Counted from the first letter of the stretch, positions 28,568 through 38,503 are shown. The stretch is DNA of 64,000 bases from Pelagicoccus enzymogenes (GCF_014803405.1 NZ_JACYFG010000060.1:615-64614); one strand, 5' to 3'. The notes: generated by a model from the sequence alone, not told the origin. A program made the numbers and translations.

Positions 28568-29143
28568 ATGATTTTAGCGACCCTGTTTCCCCTTCTTTCC
28601 AAACGTGGGCTATTGGCCACGTTCCTACTGGCAGTAGCCGCTTTCGTCCCTGCGAGCCATGCAGCGTTGACGGGTTACCTTAAGATACCGGACATCCCTG
28701 GAGAGTCTCAACGTGCGGAACACGAGGACGAGATCGACATTCATGGAATCTCCTGGGGCGTGGAGGCCCAAGCTGCGGACGATGGCAGTGGACGGACACG
28801 GGCCCGGGCGGAGGTCAGCGCCATCACCCTGAAAAAGTATTACGACGCTTCCTCGCCCTACCTTTTCCTCTCTGCTGCTCAGGGAAAGTCGTTTGATGAA
28901 ATCACCATAACCTTTATTCGTTCCAACCCCGACAGCGGGAGCTTCCCCTACCTTACGATCACCTTGAGCAATTGCGTCGTCACGAATTACCAAGTCACGG
29001 GCGGGACAAGCGTGGACGACAAGCAGTCCGAGGAAGTTAGCCTATCGTTCGAGACGATTAATATCAAATACGTGGTCCAAGCGGACGACCACTCTGCAGG
29101 GGACGAACATGAAATCGAATACGACATCGCTGCGGGAGTGTAG
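28568..29143 (+). CDS. Sec-exported Hcp-family protein 1
   Basis: 191 residues. Signal peptide ~1-32 (basic SKRG, hydrophobic core, ASHA). The mature part matches the Hcp (type VI secretion tube protein) family: GYLKIPDIPGESQ, HEDEIDIHGISWGVE, KKYYDASSPYLFLSAAQG, and the last strand NIKYVV. Real T6SS Hcp lacks a Sec signal, and no T6SS genes are nearby, so this is a stand-alone exported member, as is known in Verrucomicrobia and Planctomycetes. It may form rings outside the cell; its role is unknown. It lies 3 bases before a second Hcp-like gene, so the two are one operon. Confidence 0.87.
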   Translation: MILATLFPLLSKRGLLATFLLAVAAFVPASHAALTGYLKIPDIPGESQRAEHEDEIDIHGISWGVEAQAADDGSGRTRARAEVSAITLKKYYDASSPYLFLSAAQGKSFDEITITFIRSNPDSGSFPYLTITLSNCVVTNYQVTGGTSVDDKQSEEVSLSFETINIKYVVQADDHSAGDEHEIEYDIAAGV

Positions 29144-29146
29144 TCG

Positions 29147-30472
29147 ATGCCTACAAGTATGCTGATAAATCATTGCGGCCTGTCGATCCGCTGGTTGCGT
29201 TTGGCAGCGCTGAGCCTTTCGTATTCAATCTTTGGATTCGCTGGTCACGCTGGAATCTACCTCAAGATCGACGATATCGACGGCGAATCCCAAGATGCCG
29301 ATCACGTGGGATGGATAGAGCTTCAGTCCTTTTCCGCAGGCATCGGGTCTAAGGGATCCGATGCTTCAGGGTCGACTCGGACTAGCAGCGCTCCTTCCCC
29401 AGATTCAATGAAGGTCGGCAAGCTCCTCGACGCAGCCTCCCCCTACCTTTTCTTAGCGTCAGCCCAACAGAGTGTGTTTCCTTCGATTGTCCTGGAGTCC
29501 GAGCGCTCGATCGGAAAGGAAGGGGATGCCCTTCTTCGCTATGAGCTCACCAATGCCAGCGTGGTCGCTCTCGAAACCTCCACGGTCGACCCGAGTGAGG
29601 CGAGAAGCGACGCTTCCATCCAGGAGTCGGTGGAGTTCTCCTTCGAAGCGTGGGCCATGCACTACCAGCGTCCGGGTCTGGACCGGATTGCCGCGACTTG
29701 GAACTTCGTCGACGGAACAGGCGGATTGATTGGCGAAAGCAGCCCTGAAAGCCCTCAGATTGCTCCTTTCGAAACGCTTCTTTCGAAACCTGGGGAAGAA
29801 TACACGATAAAGGTAAGCATTTCCGATGGCGACACGCCGGTGGAGGAGCTGACTCTAAAAGCTGAGTCCCTGGACCCGCAAAAGGTGTCTGTCATCGGGC
29901 TGGAAGGGACCGGAGCGGAACGCAGCCTTAGGATATTGGTTTCCGAGTTCTTTTCCGGATCCGCCTCCCTGCACGTTTGGGTATCCGACGGTTTTCAAAG
30001 CAGGTCCCGACCCCTATTGCTCTCGATTGAAGGCGGAGAGACCCCTTACGAAAGCTTCCTCCTAGCGGCGTTTGGCGATGCCCTCGCGAAGGATGCCGCG
30101 TTGGGATCCCCCATCGGGGATCCAGACAAAGACGGATTGAAAACCATCGCGGAATTCTATCTGGGGACCGATCCCAACCAGTTTACGAACAGCGAAGACG
30201 CGATCGATGTACAACAGGTCCTGGAAAGCGGTGAAGTGAAAACGCAACTACGCTATTTTCGCCGCTCCGACATGCCTGGCTTGACTGGCCACTTCCTCTT
30301 GTCATCGAACCTGAAGCAATGGACTCAACTGGGACCGAATACCGATCCGGCTTTAAGCGAGTCAACGGCAGCAACCGATGGCCCCTACGAACAGGTAAGC
30401 GCCACCCTCGACCTCTCGTTGGAGAAATGGGGAAATTCGTTCCTGCGACTCCAGGTAGATGGGGCCTTTTAA
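29147..30472 (+). CDS. Sec-exported Hcp-family protein 2 with extra C-terminal domains
   Basis: 441 residues. Signal peptide ~1-33 (IRWLRLAALSLSYSIFGFAGHA). Residues ~35-180 match Hcp (YLKIDDIDGESQDADHV, KLLDAASPYLFLASAQ, LRYELTNASVV). Then ~185-300 are beta-rich and cadherin-like, followed by the Ca-binding-like turn DPDKDGLKTIAEFYLGTDP and a final small module (LSSNLKQWTQL ... SFLRLQVDGA). The tail is the same kind seen at the end of the large protease and of the protein at 43120-44199. This may anchor or sort the protein at the surface. Start ATG at 29147; another in-frame ATG lies four codons later. Confidence 0.85.
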   Translation: MPTSMLINHCGLSIRWLRLAALSLSYSIFGFAGHAGIYLKIDDIDGESQDADHVGWIELQSFSAGIGSKGSDASGSTRTSSAPSPDSMKVGKLLDAASPYLFLASAQQSVFPSIVLESERSIGKEGDALLRYELTNASVVALETSTVDPSEARSDASIQESVEFSFEAWAMHYQRPGLDRIAATWNFVDGTGGLIGESSPESPQIAPFETLLSKPGEEYTIKVSISDGDTPVEELTLKAESLDPQKVSVIGLEGTGAERSLRILVSEFFSGSASLHVWVSDGFQSRSRPLLLSIEGGETPYESFLLAAFGDALAKDAALGSPIGDPDKDGLKTIAEFYLGTDPNQFTNSEDAIDVQQVLESGEVKTQLRYFRRSDMPGLTGHFLLSSNLKQWTQLGPNTDPALSESTAATDGPYEQVSATLDLSLEKWGNSFLRLQVDGAF

Positions 30473-30633
30473 ACGAGCAGGGGTCGGTGGCTTTCGAGGC
30501 GGCAGGACGTGGCGCCGAGGCGCTATCCTATAGTGAGCGTCGCCTCAGCGCGGCTGATCTACCGGAATAGAGAGCACAAAAACGCAGCGCGTTTAGTCGG
30601 GGTGCTTTGAGTACTGTGCAATAGGTCGAGTTT

Positions 30634-30716
30634 TTGTAGGCTTGGACCTTGCTCCAAACTGCGTCGCGCTGTGAAACGGGTTCGCACTGCGGTCTGTAGC
30701 AAGCTGCTGCTCTACG
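30634..30716 (-). repeat. Repeat B, copy 4, reverse orientation
   Basis: Reads TGTAGGCTTGGACCTTG then CACTGCGGTCTGTAGCAAGC, the reverse complement of the other repeat B copies. About 83 bases. It supports the idea that repeat B inserts in either direction. Confidence 0.8.
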
Positions 30717-30781
30717 GAGAGGAGATGGGCGTGTTTTATTGGACTGACTCTTAGGGCTCCCCGAGGGTTTGATGTTAGCTA

Positions 30782-30903
30782 AGTTCCTTGCTTTTATTAC
30801 GTCTTGCGGGAAGCGATCTTGCGTCGCGATTGGAGACCGCTTGATCGCGATGCAAGGTCGCTTCCTACGGAAGGATTGCAGGATAGAAAACGTGCAAGGA
30901 ACT
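30782..30903 (+). mobile_element. Repeat C copy 1, MITE-like element
   Basis: 122 bp flanked by perfect 10-bp terminal inverted repeats, AGTTCCTTGC (30782-30791) and GCAAGGAACT (30894-30903). The middle is a long palindrome around GAAGCGATCTTGCGTCGCGA and TCGCGATGCAAGGTCGCTTC. A related copy lies at 61348-61485. No coding capacity, so any movement would need a transposase in trans. Confidence 0.7.
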
Positions 30904-31028
30904 GGTATGACGGTGCACTGGGACGAGTCTAGCGATGTGCCCGAATAATAGGGCTATCCTTTAGCCTCGCAATCATACGTAATGCTGATTGTTTGTGCTT
31001 CGAATGCAGAACCTATTGCCCGTGGAAG

Positions 31029-32720
31029 ATGGATAGAGGCGATTTCGAATCACTAAATGAGTTCTACTCGGTAGCCACCGAGGTTTCGCTGCTCTTGGCC
31101 AAAAACAAGCTGGGACAGCTTGGCGAGACCATCAACGAGGTCTTGGGCATACTGGGCCGCTACGCGCAGGTGGAGCGTGTTTATGTATTCACTTTCAATT
31201 ACGAAGAGGGTCTGAGCTACTACGATTTCGAATGGTGCGCCGAGGGAACGGAACCCCAAATCGATTTAGTGCCTAGCGTCAGCATTGAGGACTTGCGGGA
31301 ATGGGTGGATCATTTCGAGCGTGGAGACCGGGTGTACCTGCCGTCCATTCCGGACATGGAGGATTCTCCCTTGAAGGAGATACTCGACAGTCAGGCAATC
31401 AAGTCGCTGATCGTTTATCCCATGTTTCACGGCGAGGACCTGCTCGGGTTCGTGGGCTTCGACGCGGTTAAGGAGTTCCGTTCGTGGGGCGAAAGGGACT
31501 TCGCCCTGCTGAAAATTGCCTGCGAAACGATCGGAACGACCCTGAGCAGGGAAAAATACCACAATGAGCTGGTTCAAGCGAAGGAAGCGGCGGAAAAGGC
31601 GAACGCCTGCAAAAGCGAGTTCCTAGCCAATATGAGCCATGAGCTTCGCTCGCCCTTGAACAGCGTGATCGGGTTTAGCGAGCTGATCGACTTCGAGCTC
31701 GGCAAGGTGGATGAGGAGAAAATCCGCGAGTACGCCGGATTTATTCGCACCGGAGGCAAGCACTTGCTCGGATTGGTCAACGACATCCTTGACCTCGCGC
31801 GGATCGAGGCGGGAAAAATGCAGCTCGACAAGCAAATCCTGGACCTGCGCGAACTCGTGGAGCTGGCGGCGGGAACCTTTAAGTTAGCGATCGAGGAAAA
31901 GAAGCTGACGCTGGTCGCGGACTACGGGGACAAGCCTCTGTATGTGGAAGCGGACGGGAAGCGATTGCGCCAGGTCATCCACAACCTCATGAGCAACGCC
32001 ATCAAATTCACTGGCTCGGGAAAGCGGATTGGCATGGAGGTTAACGCGAAGGGAAAAGCGGTTTGCATGACGATTTGGGACGAAGGCCGTGGAATTCCTG
32101 ACGAATGGAAGGGCCGGATTTTCGAACCCTTCGAACAGGTCAGTCCTTTCGACGCGGAACTGGAGTCTGGATCGGGGCTCGGCTTGGCTATCGTGAATCG
32201 AATCGTGACCTTGCACGAAGGCGAGATCGAGCTGCGAAGCGAGGTCGGGAAAGGCACGAAATTTACAATCACGATGCCGATGGGGCAGATTGCCTCAGAG
32301 CTGCCGGACGAGGATGTTGTCAATTCTCGCTCGGTCTTGGCGAGCGACGGCGAGCGCAAACGGGTGCTTTACGTGGATGATATCGAACCGAACCGGCGGC
32401 TCCTGAGTTGCGGCCTGTCTATTTGCAACTATATTGTGGATACAGTAGAAACGGGCGAAAAGGCGTTGGAACGGATCGGCGCAGAAAAGTACGATATCGT
32501 CCTGCTCGACCTGAAACTACCCGGAATCAGCGGATTCGAGGTATTCCAGGCATTGAGGGAGAGAGGCTATACGCAACCAGTGATTGCAGTGACCGCCTCC
32601 TTGACCGACGAAATCAGGAAGGAAGCGAAGTCCCTCGGCTTCGACGACCTGCAAGGGAAGCCGGTCGATTTCAAGAAGCTCCTGGATTCGATGGGGAATT
32701 GCCTGTCGTCCGCTTGCTAG
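31029..32720 (+). CDS. Hybrid histidine kinase with GAF and receiver domains
   Basis: 563 residues, soluble (no membrane segments). A GAF-like sensor covers ~20-175 ([27 protein letters not shown]). A short coiled coil leads to HisKA with His204 in [13 protein letters not shown]. The HATPase_c domain follows with the N box ([10 protein letters not shown]), the G1 box DEGRGIP and G2 box SGLGLAIV. The receiver has Asp494 in LLDLKLPG with DD at the start (YVDDIEP) and Lys in GKPVDF. It should autophosphorylate on His204 and pass the phosphate to its own receiver. The ATG at 31029 is preferred; a TTG 12 codons upstream also fits. No separate output gene is adjacent. Confidence 0.92.
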   Translation: MDRGDFESLNEFYSVATEVSLLLAKNKLGQLGETINEVLGILGRYAQVERVYVFTFNYEEGLSYYDFEWCAEGTEPQIDLVPSVSIEDLREWVDHFERGDRVYLPSIPDMEDSPLKEILDSQAIKSLIVYPMFHGEDLLGFVGFDAVKEFRSWGERDFALLKIACETIGTTLSREKYHNELVQAKEAAEKANACKSEFLANMSHELRSPLNSVIGFSELIDFELGKVDEEKIREYAGFIRTGGKHLLGLVNDILDLARIEAGKMQLDKQILDLRELVELAAGTFKLAIEEKKLTLVADYGDKPLYVEADGKRLRQVIHNLMSNAIKFTGSGKRIGMEVNAKGKAVCMTIWDEGRGIPDEWKGRIFEPFEQVSPFDAELESGSGLGLAIVNRIVTLHEGEIELRSEVGKGTKFTITMPMGQIASELPDEDVVNSRSVLASDGERKRVLYVDDIEPNRRLLSCGLSICNYIVDTVETGEKALERIGAEKYDIVLLDLKLPGISGFEVFQALRERGYTQPVIAVTASLTDEIRKEAKSLGFDDLQGKPVDFKKLLDSMGNCLSSAC

Positions 32721-32955
32721 CTCTCGCCAGCGTTGGCGAAGAAGACGGCTTTTGCTAAAAGCGCTGAAACAGCGAGCCGTACAGGCGTGGTTTTGGCGCT
32801 AGGACGCAGTTGCTGCAGCATTTGGAAAGGCTAGCCACCCTGCCCCAAATTCATCTTCCATTGGCAAATCGCGAGCGGGTGTTATTTGCAGCAATGCGGA
32901 CCGCGGCGAGACTGGGGTTCGCCCGGATGGCGCGGCATTAGCAGAAAGTCTAGCC

Positions 32956-33327
32956 ATGCAACATAAAGATAAAAAACTCACACTCTACGGCGCGATTGCT
33001 GCCTTCCTGCTCATCGCAATCTTCACCATAGATGGTGATCGCATGAAAGGCCGGGCTTCCTACTACTCGGACAAGTTCCATGGCAAGCCGACCGCTAGCG
33101 GCGAACCCTATGATAGAACGGAGCTTACCGCCGCCCACCCAGAGCTTGAGTTCGGCACGGAAGTCCGCGTGACGTACCTGGAAACGGGCGAATCCGTAGT
33201 CGTGGAAGTTAACGATCGCGGCCCTCATTCAGGGAATAGAATCATCGACCTGTCGCGAGCCGCGGCGCGTGAGATTGGACTCGTCGACGATGGTGTCGGG
33301 CTCGTCGAGCTCGAGGTCATCAATTGA
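32956..33327 (+). CDS. RlpA-like double-psi beta-barrel protein with membrane anchor
   Basis: 123 residues. Residues ~8-25 (LTLYGAIAAFLLIAIFTI) are an uncleaved anchor or signal. The rest is the RlpA DPBB domain: GRASYYSDKFHGKPTASG, FGTEVRVTY, VVEVNDRGPHSG and RIIDLSRAAAREIGL. RlpA-type proteins act on or bind denuded glycan strands of peptidoglycan at the septum. This one is short, lacks the SPOR domain and has no lipobox, so it is a minimal member. Between it and the minus-strand gene downstream is a strong hairpin. Confidence 0.88.
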   Translation: MQHKDKKLTLYGAIAAFLLIAIFTIDGDRMKGRASYYSDKFHGKPTASGEPYDRTELTAAHPELEFGTEVRVTYLETGESVVVEVNDRGPHSGNRIIDLSRAAAREIGLVDDGVGLVELEVIN

Positions 33328-33338
33328 GAATCCTCCAG

Positions 33339-33367
33339 CCTGCAAGGCGCGGCTTGCGCTTTGCAGG
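33339..33367. terminator. Hairpin between convergent genes, possible bidirectional terminator
   Basis: The 12-bp stem CCTGCAAGGCGC (33339-33350) pairs with GCGCTTTGCAGG (33356-33367, one G-U pair) around a 5-base loop. It lies just past the RlpA-like stop. No T run follows, so it may be a weak terminator or an unrelated REP-like hairpin. Confidence 0.45.
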
Positions 33368-33550
33368 ACGCTGAACGGGCTCGCGAGTTCGATGGAAGCG
33401 ATCGGCGTATCTTTTTGCCTTGGGGAACCGGGAGCCAGTTGGGGGAAGATCTACAAGAGGCGGACGGTCCTCCCAGACAAAGCGTAAATGGAGGAACGAC
33501 CTCTGCGTCGTCCGCGCTGCAGGAGCGGCGCTTCCCGCTGGATACGCGTT

Positions 33551-34390
33551 CTAGAAGCCGCGCATGTTGCGACCGTTGCCGCGCATCCGCTGCTGCTTCG
33601 GCATAGGGGGCGTTTCAAGGTGGAGGCTGTACCACTCGTCTCCCAGACCGGCATTGGAGAAGCTCTTTACGCGATCGTTGGAAAGGTGCTCCCAGTTCCG
33701 CTTGAAGGTTTCGACGCCGGTTACGTCCTTGGCTTTTAGCAAAAGGCGACGGGCTTCGTCTGGCTCGCCTGCCTTGACGTAGATCCACGACATCAAGCCG
33801 TAGAGCAAGGTGCCGCGCGAGCCGCGAAACCACTTGATCCGGCGCTTGAAGAGCTTTTTGGCGCCTTCCAGGTCGTCGTTCTTGTAGCAGCGGGCCATTC
33901 GCATGGCGACTGCCATGGGGTCCATCATCATGGGACCCCTCAAGAATCCGCAAGTGGCAAGGATCTCGTCAACCTGATCGTACTCCTTGAGCTGATAGTG
34001 AAACTGCGTGCGCATGGTCGCAATCTGGCGGCCCGTGAGCAATGACCAGTTCCGAAACGGTTCGAGCCCCTTGGTGAGCTCCAGTCCTTCTCGGAACATG
34101 GCCTTCTGGTCCATGTCGAGCTGCCGTTGTATCTGCTTTACGTTTCCGCCCGGCTTGCTCTGGAACTGCTGCACCTTCCGCTGCATGCGCCTCTGAGCGG
34201 CCTGCATGCTCTCTTGGAGGGCGTCCTGAGCCTTGGACATCTTCCTCCGAACCAGAAAGCCAACGAGGAAGAAGGTGGCGAAAAATCCGATTACGCTTAG
34301 GGTGACGATCGCCCCGGTGCTTGCCCGAGAGGCGATCAAGGCACCGCCTATTGCGGCAGAGACCAGCGCTGAAATGAGAAGTGAATACAT
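33551..34390 (-). CDS. Membrane-anchored TPR-like protein of unknown function
   Basis: 279 residues. Two membrane segments at ~2-20 (YSLLISALVSAAIGGALIA) and ~27-47 (AIVTLSVIGFFATFFLVGFLV). A basic coiled coil follows (~50-95, KAQDALQESMQAAQRRMQRKVQQ). Residues ~100-250 are helical and TPR-like (DQVDEILATCGF, KNDDLEGAKKLFKRRIKWF, AGEPDEARRLLLKAK). The end is Pro/Met/Arg-rich. It is probably a scaffold on the inner membrane. No closer family was recognised. Confidence 0.7.
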   Translation of the reverse strand: MYSLLISALVSAAIGGALIASRASTGAIVTLSVIGFFATFFLVGFLVRRKMSKAQDALQESMQAAQRRMQRKVQQFQSKPGGNVKQIQRQLDMDQKAMFREGLELTKGLEPFRNWSLLTGRQIATMRTQFHYQLKEYDQVDEILATCGFLRGPMMMDPMAVAMRMARCYKNDDLEGAKKLFKRRIKWFRGSRGTLLYGLMSWIYVKAGEPDEARRLLLKAKDVTGVETFKRNWEHLSNDRVKSFSNAGLGDEWYSLHLETPPMPKQQRMRGNGRNMRGF

Positions 34391-34675
34391 GTTCTGAGAC
34401 CTTTTTGCCTAAAAAATTTAATCCGTAGTGCGGCTTTCCAAAGAGGAGACAGACAAAGAGGTCAACTCGTAATGCTTGAGGTCGCTCCAGGCAGCGAGCG
34501 GTCCCTTTGAGCCACCCATAACACTGATCTAAACCGATGGCTTGGATAGAGGGGAATTCAGGCAGCTTAAATCTCAGTGCCTGTCGGCTCCCATCAGTGG
34601 TTTAAAACCATTCATCAGATAGCCTCTGATTGGGCAAAAGGGCTCGACCTCCTTCGACTCGGAGCCTAGGAGATC

Positions 34676-35215
34676 ATGCTCCCCTCCCTACCCATGAACA
34701 CCCCGCTCGAAGACATCCTGGTCAACGCCTATGCGAAGGAAATGGAAGTCTACCTGAAGGAGCATCCGGAAGATTTTCCCGAGGCCATCGACTTGGCAGT
34801 GGGAGATTGCGAACGCTACTCGTGGCGGGCGGCTTGGATGGTGGGGAATTGCATGGAGAAGAACGACGCCCGGGTGCGCGGTTCGCTCGATCGCCTTATC
34901 GCAGCCATGCCCGACAAACCGGACGGCCATTGGCGGGAGCTCATGAAGATCGTAGAAAAAATGAGCCTGAACGACGAGCAGGAAGGCCGCTTGTTCGACA
35001 TGGCCATGCGCCAATGGCTGGATACCGAGAAGCAAGCCTCCGTACGCTGGAAGGCCTTTCAGTTCATCGCCTCTACGGTGGAGAAGTATCCAGAAATTGC
35101 GGACGAAGTGAAGCTCTCCCTAAGCCCAGAGCTCATCGATCCCCTCTCCCCCGGCGTCCGCCGCTCGGTATCGCGCGCAGCCAATAAGATCCTGGCCATG
35201 ACGCCGCGTCGATAG
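34676..35215 (+). CDS. Helical-repeat protein of unknown function
   Basis: 179 residues, soluble and almost all helical. The pattern (DFPEAIDLAVGDCERYSWRAAWMVGN, ASVRWKAFQFIASTVEKYPE, RSVSRAANKIL) resembles HEAT-like repeats. AGGAG lies five bases before the ATG at 34676; a second ATG six codons on is less likely. It stands alone. HEAT proteins bind partners, so no activity can be named. Confidence 0.7.
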   Translation: MLPSLPMNTPLEDILVNAYAKEMEVYLKEHPEDFPEAIDLAVGDCERYSWRAAWMVGNCMEKNDARVRGSLDRLIAAMPDKPDGHWRELMKIVEKMSLNDEQEGRLFDMAMRQWLDTEKQASVRWKAFQFIASTVEKYPEIADEVKLSLSPELIDPLSPGVRRSVSRAANKILAMTPRR

Positions 35216-35499
35216 CGAGCTTTCCCAATTTTTGATTCTAAACCACTGATTACACAGATATGCACCGATGATCCTCGAACTCAGGATTCATTTTTATCGA
35301 TGAGCAGTTCGCCAGCATTGTAGCACTCTCGTTTGCGAACGACAGTATCTACGCGAGGGACTCGAATAGCGATAAACCCGATCGGAATCGAGCCGCTTCT
35401 TAGTTACCCTAATTCGTACTTGCACGCTTGTGCTATTTTAACCCTACATCCAACCTAAGTTCCTATCGTTCGCATAGGTATGCCATAGACAAAGATTTC

Positions 35500-36456
35500 A
35501 TGTTCAAAAAAACTTTGTTACGTCTAGTCAAATTACTGCTCGGACTAGTAGTCCTCTCTATCGCCTGGTATGGAGTCCATCGATTAGCCGCGAGTTCAAC
35601 CGCTCTTAATTCCTTCGAAATACCAACAATCTCCCAGGTTGAGCCGAAAGGTGACTCGTTGAGGGTCGGAGCCTACAACATCGCCCATGGTCGCGGGGGG
35701 AAACTTGGCGAAAGCAATTGGACCAGTAAAACCAGAAAGCTCGGAGAAGCTCACCTGTTAAAAATAGCGAAGCAAATACGAGCGGAAAATCTGGATGTGG
35801 TAGTACTCAACGAAGTAGATTTTGACGCGAGCTGGAGCGGAGGACACAATCAGGCTCGTTTTATCGCTGAAAATGCCGGATACCGATTTGTATCCACTCT
35901 GACAAACATCGACATAGATTTTCCCTTTTTCGATTTGAAGTTTGGCAACGCGATTCTGAGTCGAATTCCCTTGAAAGATATCTCTCTTATTGAGCTGCCT
36001 CCTGTGAAACCTTGGGAGCCCATCCTTGCTGGCAAGAAGAATGGAATGATAGCGACTGTTGGTTTCAGCGATAAAGCACTTCGCTTTGTAGCCATTCATA
36101 TCGAAACGAGGTCTTACGAAACACGCATGGGCAGCGCTGCAAAGATCCTCGAACATATCCAAAAAACAAACGTGCCATCTGTCTTGCTAGGTGACTTTAA
36201 TTCACAGAGGTCGGATGCTGGCAGCACTGTTGTTGATGCCCTATTGGACCAGCATGGATTCAAGACAGACGTTGATTTCAAGAGTTGGAAGACCTTTCCT
36301 TCGGAAGCGCCTGACCGAGGTATCGATTGGATTCTAGTTGATTCCGAATTAAGTATCCGAAACAGCCAAGCAGTGCCTTCCGCCCTTTCCGATCACCTTA
36401 TGGTTACCGCGGAGATTTTTCCTTTAAGCCGAGAGCCCACTCGATCCGCGAACTAA
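35500..36456 (+). CDS. Membrane-anchored endonuclease/exonuclease/phosphatase family protein
   Basis: 318 residues from the ATG at 35500. Residues ~8-26 are one membrane segment (RLVKLLLGLVVLSIAWYGV). The EEP fold follows: RVGAYNIAHG, VVVLNEVDFD with the metal-binding Glu, RFVAIHIETR, VLLGDFNSQ with Asp and Asn, RGIDWILVD and LSDHLMV with the catalytic Asp-His. The domain likely faces the periplasm and may cleave a phosphodiester (lipid head groups, nucleic acid or polyphosphate). The upstream start at 35428 would place an odd segment before the anchor. The next gene starts 44 bases on, so they may be an operon. Confidence 0.87.
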   Translation: MFKKTLLRLVKLLLGLVVLSIAWYGVHRLAASSTALNSFEIPTISQVEPKGDSLRVGAYNIAHGRGGKLGESNWTSKTRKLGEAHLLKIAKQIRAENLDVVVLNEVDFDASWSGGHNQARFIAENAGYRFVSTLTNIDIDFPFFDLKFGNAILSRIPLKDISLIELPPVKPWEPILAGKKNGMIATVGFSDKALRFVAIHIETRSYETRMGSAAKILEHIQKTNVPSVLLGDFNSQRSDAGSTVVDALLDQHGFKTDVDFKSWKTFPSEAPDRGIDWILVDSELSIRNSQAVPSALSDHLMVTAEIFPLSREPTRSAN

Positions 36457-36499
36457 GAAGTTTCGTACAACTAGACTAACTCTCAATAAACTGAAGCGA

Positions 36500-37372
36500 A
36501 TGCGATCCCCACTGCCCTTGCGCGACAAGCTTACATGGCCCATACCCGATTGGTCCGAGATTGAGAAAAGTGAACCAGCGGAAAACTCGAACGCATTTTG
36601 GACCGATGTGGGAAGCAGTTGGATGGACTTGCTGGTCGAGTTTTTCGAGGCTCCTTATAAGGTCACAGAATCTCCTCACTTCTGGCTCATTTCGCCCTAC
36701 TCGCCGAAACAAGCGATTGATCAGGTCAAGTGGCTGGAGGCTACGCTGCAGAAAATTCAAAAGCGGCTCGGACCTTTGGGCCATGCGGAGCTTGTTGGCA
36801 AAACACCCGTGTTGGTTTTCGGGAACGACGACGACTATTATGAGTACATCGCCAATTATTATGACGAAGGCGAATGGGCTACATCGGGCGGGATCTATCT
36901 AAACGATGGTTATGGGCACTTTGCTATCCCTGATTGTTCTAAACACAATTTGGGAGGAGCTCTCGCTCACGAACTGACTCACTCCTTGATGCGAAACACT
37001 GACATTCCACTGTGGCTCAACGAAGGCCTCACTCAAATTTGCGAGGAGTCAATCACGGGGTACATGTCCTTCGACATGGAAACCGTTCGAGAGAACATCG
37101 ATTCATTCTGGAACCAGACGAACATCCAACTATTTTGGAATGGCAGTGGATTTCACACTCCCGACGAAACTCAAGCGCTTAGCTACCACCTCGCACAGCT
37201 TTTAACTTTTCGACTAATCAGAAACAGGACACCTTTCGACGCATTTGTCCTCGGAGCTCAAAAGGCGGATGCCGGAGAAGCTAGCTTGGTCGAACATTTC
37301 GGAATTTCCTTGCAGGAGCTAGTCGCATCCTCGCTTGGAGTAGGCGACTGGAGATACCGCCCTGCCCGGTAG
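36500..37372 (+). CDS. Gluzincin-type zinc metalloprotease
   Basis: 290 residues. HELTH at 157-161 (ALAHELTHSL) supplies His157, Glu158 and His161, and WLNEGL (Glu175) is the third zinc ligand 13 residues later, as in peptidase-MA (gluzincin) proteins. No signal peptide is seen, so it is likely cytosolic or exported by another route. YEYIANYYDE and GGIYLNDGYGHFA precede the motif, as in related proteins. Close to the EEP gene upstream; a link is not known. Confidence 0.82.
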   Translation: MRSPLPLRDKLTWPIPDWSEIEKSEPAENSNAFWTDVGSSWMDLLVEFFEAPYKVTESPHFWLISPYSPKQAIDQVKWLEATLQKIQKRLGPLGHAELVGKTPVLVFGNDDDYYEYIANYYDEGEWATSGGIYLNDGYGHFAIPDCSKHNLGGALAHELTHSLMRNTDIPLWLNEGLTQICEESITGYMSFDMETVRENIDSFWNQTNIQLFWNGSGFHTPDETQALSYHLAQLLTFRLIRNRTPFDAFVLGAQKADAGEASLVEHFGISLQELVASSLGVGDWRYRPAR

Positions 37373-37450
37373 CATTGCAAAGATTCCAGATTCCGAACTT
37401 CTTAAGCAGGTCCCCTTATACTATTTGAAGCATACAGCACCAACTCTCCA

Positions 37451-38245
37451 TTGAATCCTAAGCTGCAAAGAATAGTCCTCAGGCTGATCGGCCTTGGTGG
37501 AATCGTCGTATTCGGTATCTTCTTCACCTTTACCTATGCCATCCCGGACTGGGTCGAAACGTTCGCCGCTGATTTCATTGAGCGCAAAGCGACCGAAAAG
37601 ATTGATGAATCCATTGATTCACTACAATTGCCACAAGGCGAAGGTCTGATCGGGGCCTTTGCCCGCTCGTTGCAGAGCAAAAACCAGGAACGCATCGAAG
37701 AACTGAGGGAAAAGATTCGATTGGAGGTGCATGAACGCATGGCGGACGCAATTGCTAAGATCAGAGATCTAGATTGCGAATGTCGCGACAAATGGGCCGA
37801 ATACTATAAAAGGGGATTCCAGTTCGAAATGAACCTCCTCCAGTCTGCCAACGACAAGTTGGTTGATTTCATTCACTACAAATACACGGAAATCGCCACC
37901 AATTTAAAAGCTGATATACGCATTTTTACAGGAAGCAACTTTGTTATATTTCTTCTCCTTTTGCTCGTATCCTTCGCCAAGCCGCAAGCCATGGCGCACC
38001 TCTTCCTGCCCGGCAGCCTGCTCACTTTCACCACTTTGGTTTGCTCTTACTTCTACTTGTTCGAGCAAAATTGGCTGCTCACCATCGTTTACAACGACTA
38101 CACCGGATTTGCCTACCTCGTCTATCTCGGTGTCCTGTTCCTGACACTCTGCGATATTGTCTTCAACAGAGCTCGAGTGACCACCGCTATCCTCAACGCT
38201 CTTGGCAGCATCGTTGGAAGCGCTGCATCCTTTTCACCTTGCTAG
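37451..38245 (+). CDS. Membrane protein with central coiled-coil region
   Basis: 264 residues from a TTG. One membrane segment at ~10-30 (LIGLGGIVVFGIFFTFTYAI), then ~110 residues of helical, charged chain (ERIEELREKIRLEVHERM), then three membrane segments at ~157-172 (FVIFLLLLLVSF), ~182-205 (FLPGSLLTFTTLVCSYFYLF) and ~215-235 (FAYLVYLGVLFLTLCDIVF). No family recognised. It starts a run of small membrane proteins. Confidence 0.68.
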   Translation: MNPKLQRIVLRLIGLGGIVVFGIFFTFTYAIPDWVETFAADFIERKATEKIDESIDSLQLPQGEGLIGAFARSLQSKNQERIEELREKIRLEVHERMADAIAKIRDLDCECRDKWAEYYKRGFQFEMNLLQSANDKLVDFIHYKYTEIATNLKADIRIFTGSNFVIFLLLLLVSFAKPQAMAHLFLPGSLLTFTTLVCSYFYLFEQNWLLTIVYNDYTGFAYLVYLGVLFLTLCDIVFNRARVTTAILNALGSIVGSAASFSPC

Positions 38246-38503
38246 GAATCGCCGGATCTTCCATCCCTTGCGGCACCAGTGCCGGATGGCTTTGGCGGAC
38301 GGGGTGACCCTCGCCTTGGGCTCGGATCGCTTCGCGACAGGACCCGTTTTCCTGCCAGCTTTAAGGTTATCCGCGAACACGCCCTGGCACTTCCCTCTGG
38401 CAATCTTTGGGGCATCGTGTTCTCTCTTCAACTGATCCATCTCTTGTGAAATTTAAATACACGAAACAACGGTTTCTACTCCCTGCCTTGTGGCACAATT
38501 CTT

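Larger units (their letters stand above)
30473..31028. other. Intergenic stretch with repeats B and C
   Basis: About 555 bases between the second Hcp-like gene and the histidine kinase. It holds repeat B copy 4 (reverse orientation) and the MITE-like repeat C copy 1. No gene is seen. The kinase promoter should lie in the last ~120 bases. Confidence 0.6.

Noticed and set aside
28568-30472. A type VI secretion system
   Set aside because: Only Hcp-like proteins with Sec signals are present; no sheath, baseplate, VgrG or ClpV gene is in the window.
38202-38435. A frame running on from the membrane protein ending at 38245
   Set aside because: No start signal and no protein-like composition; a frameshift in the membrane protein is possible but not supported.
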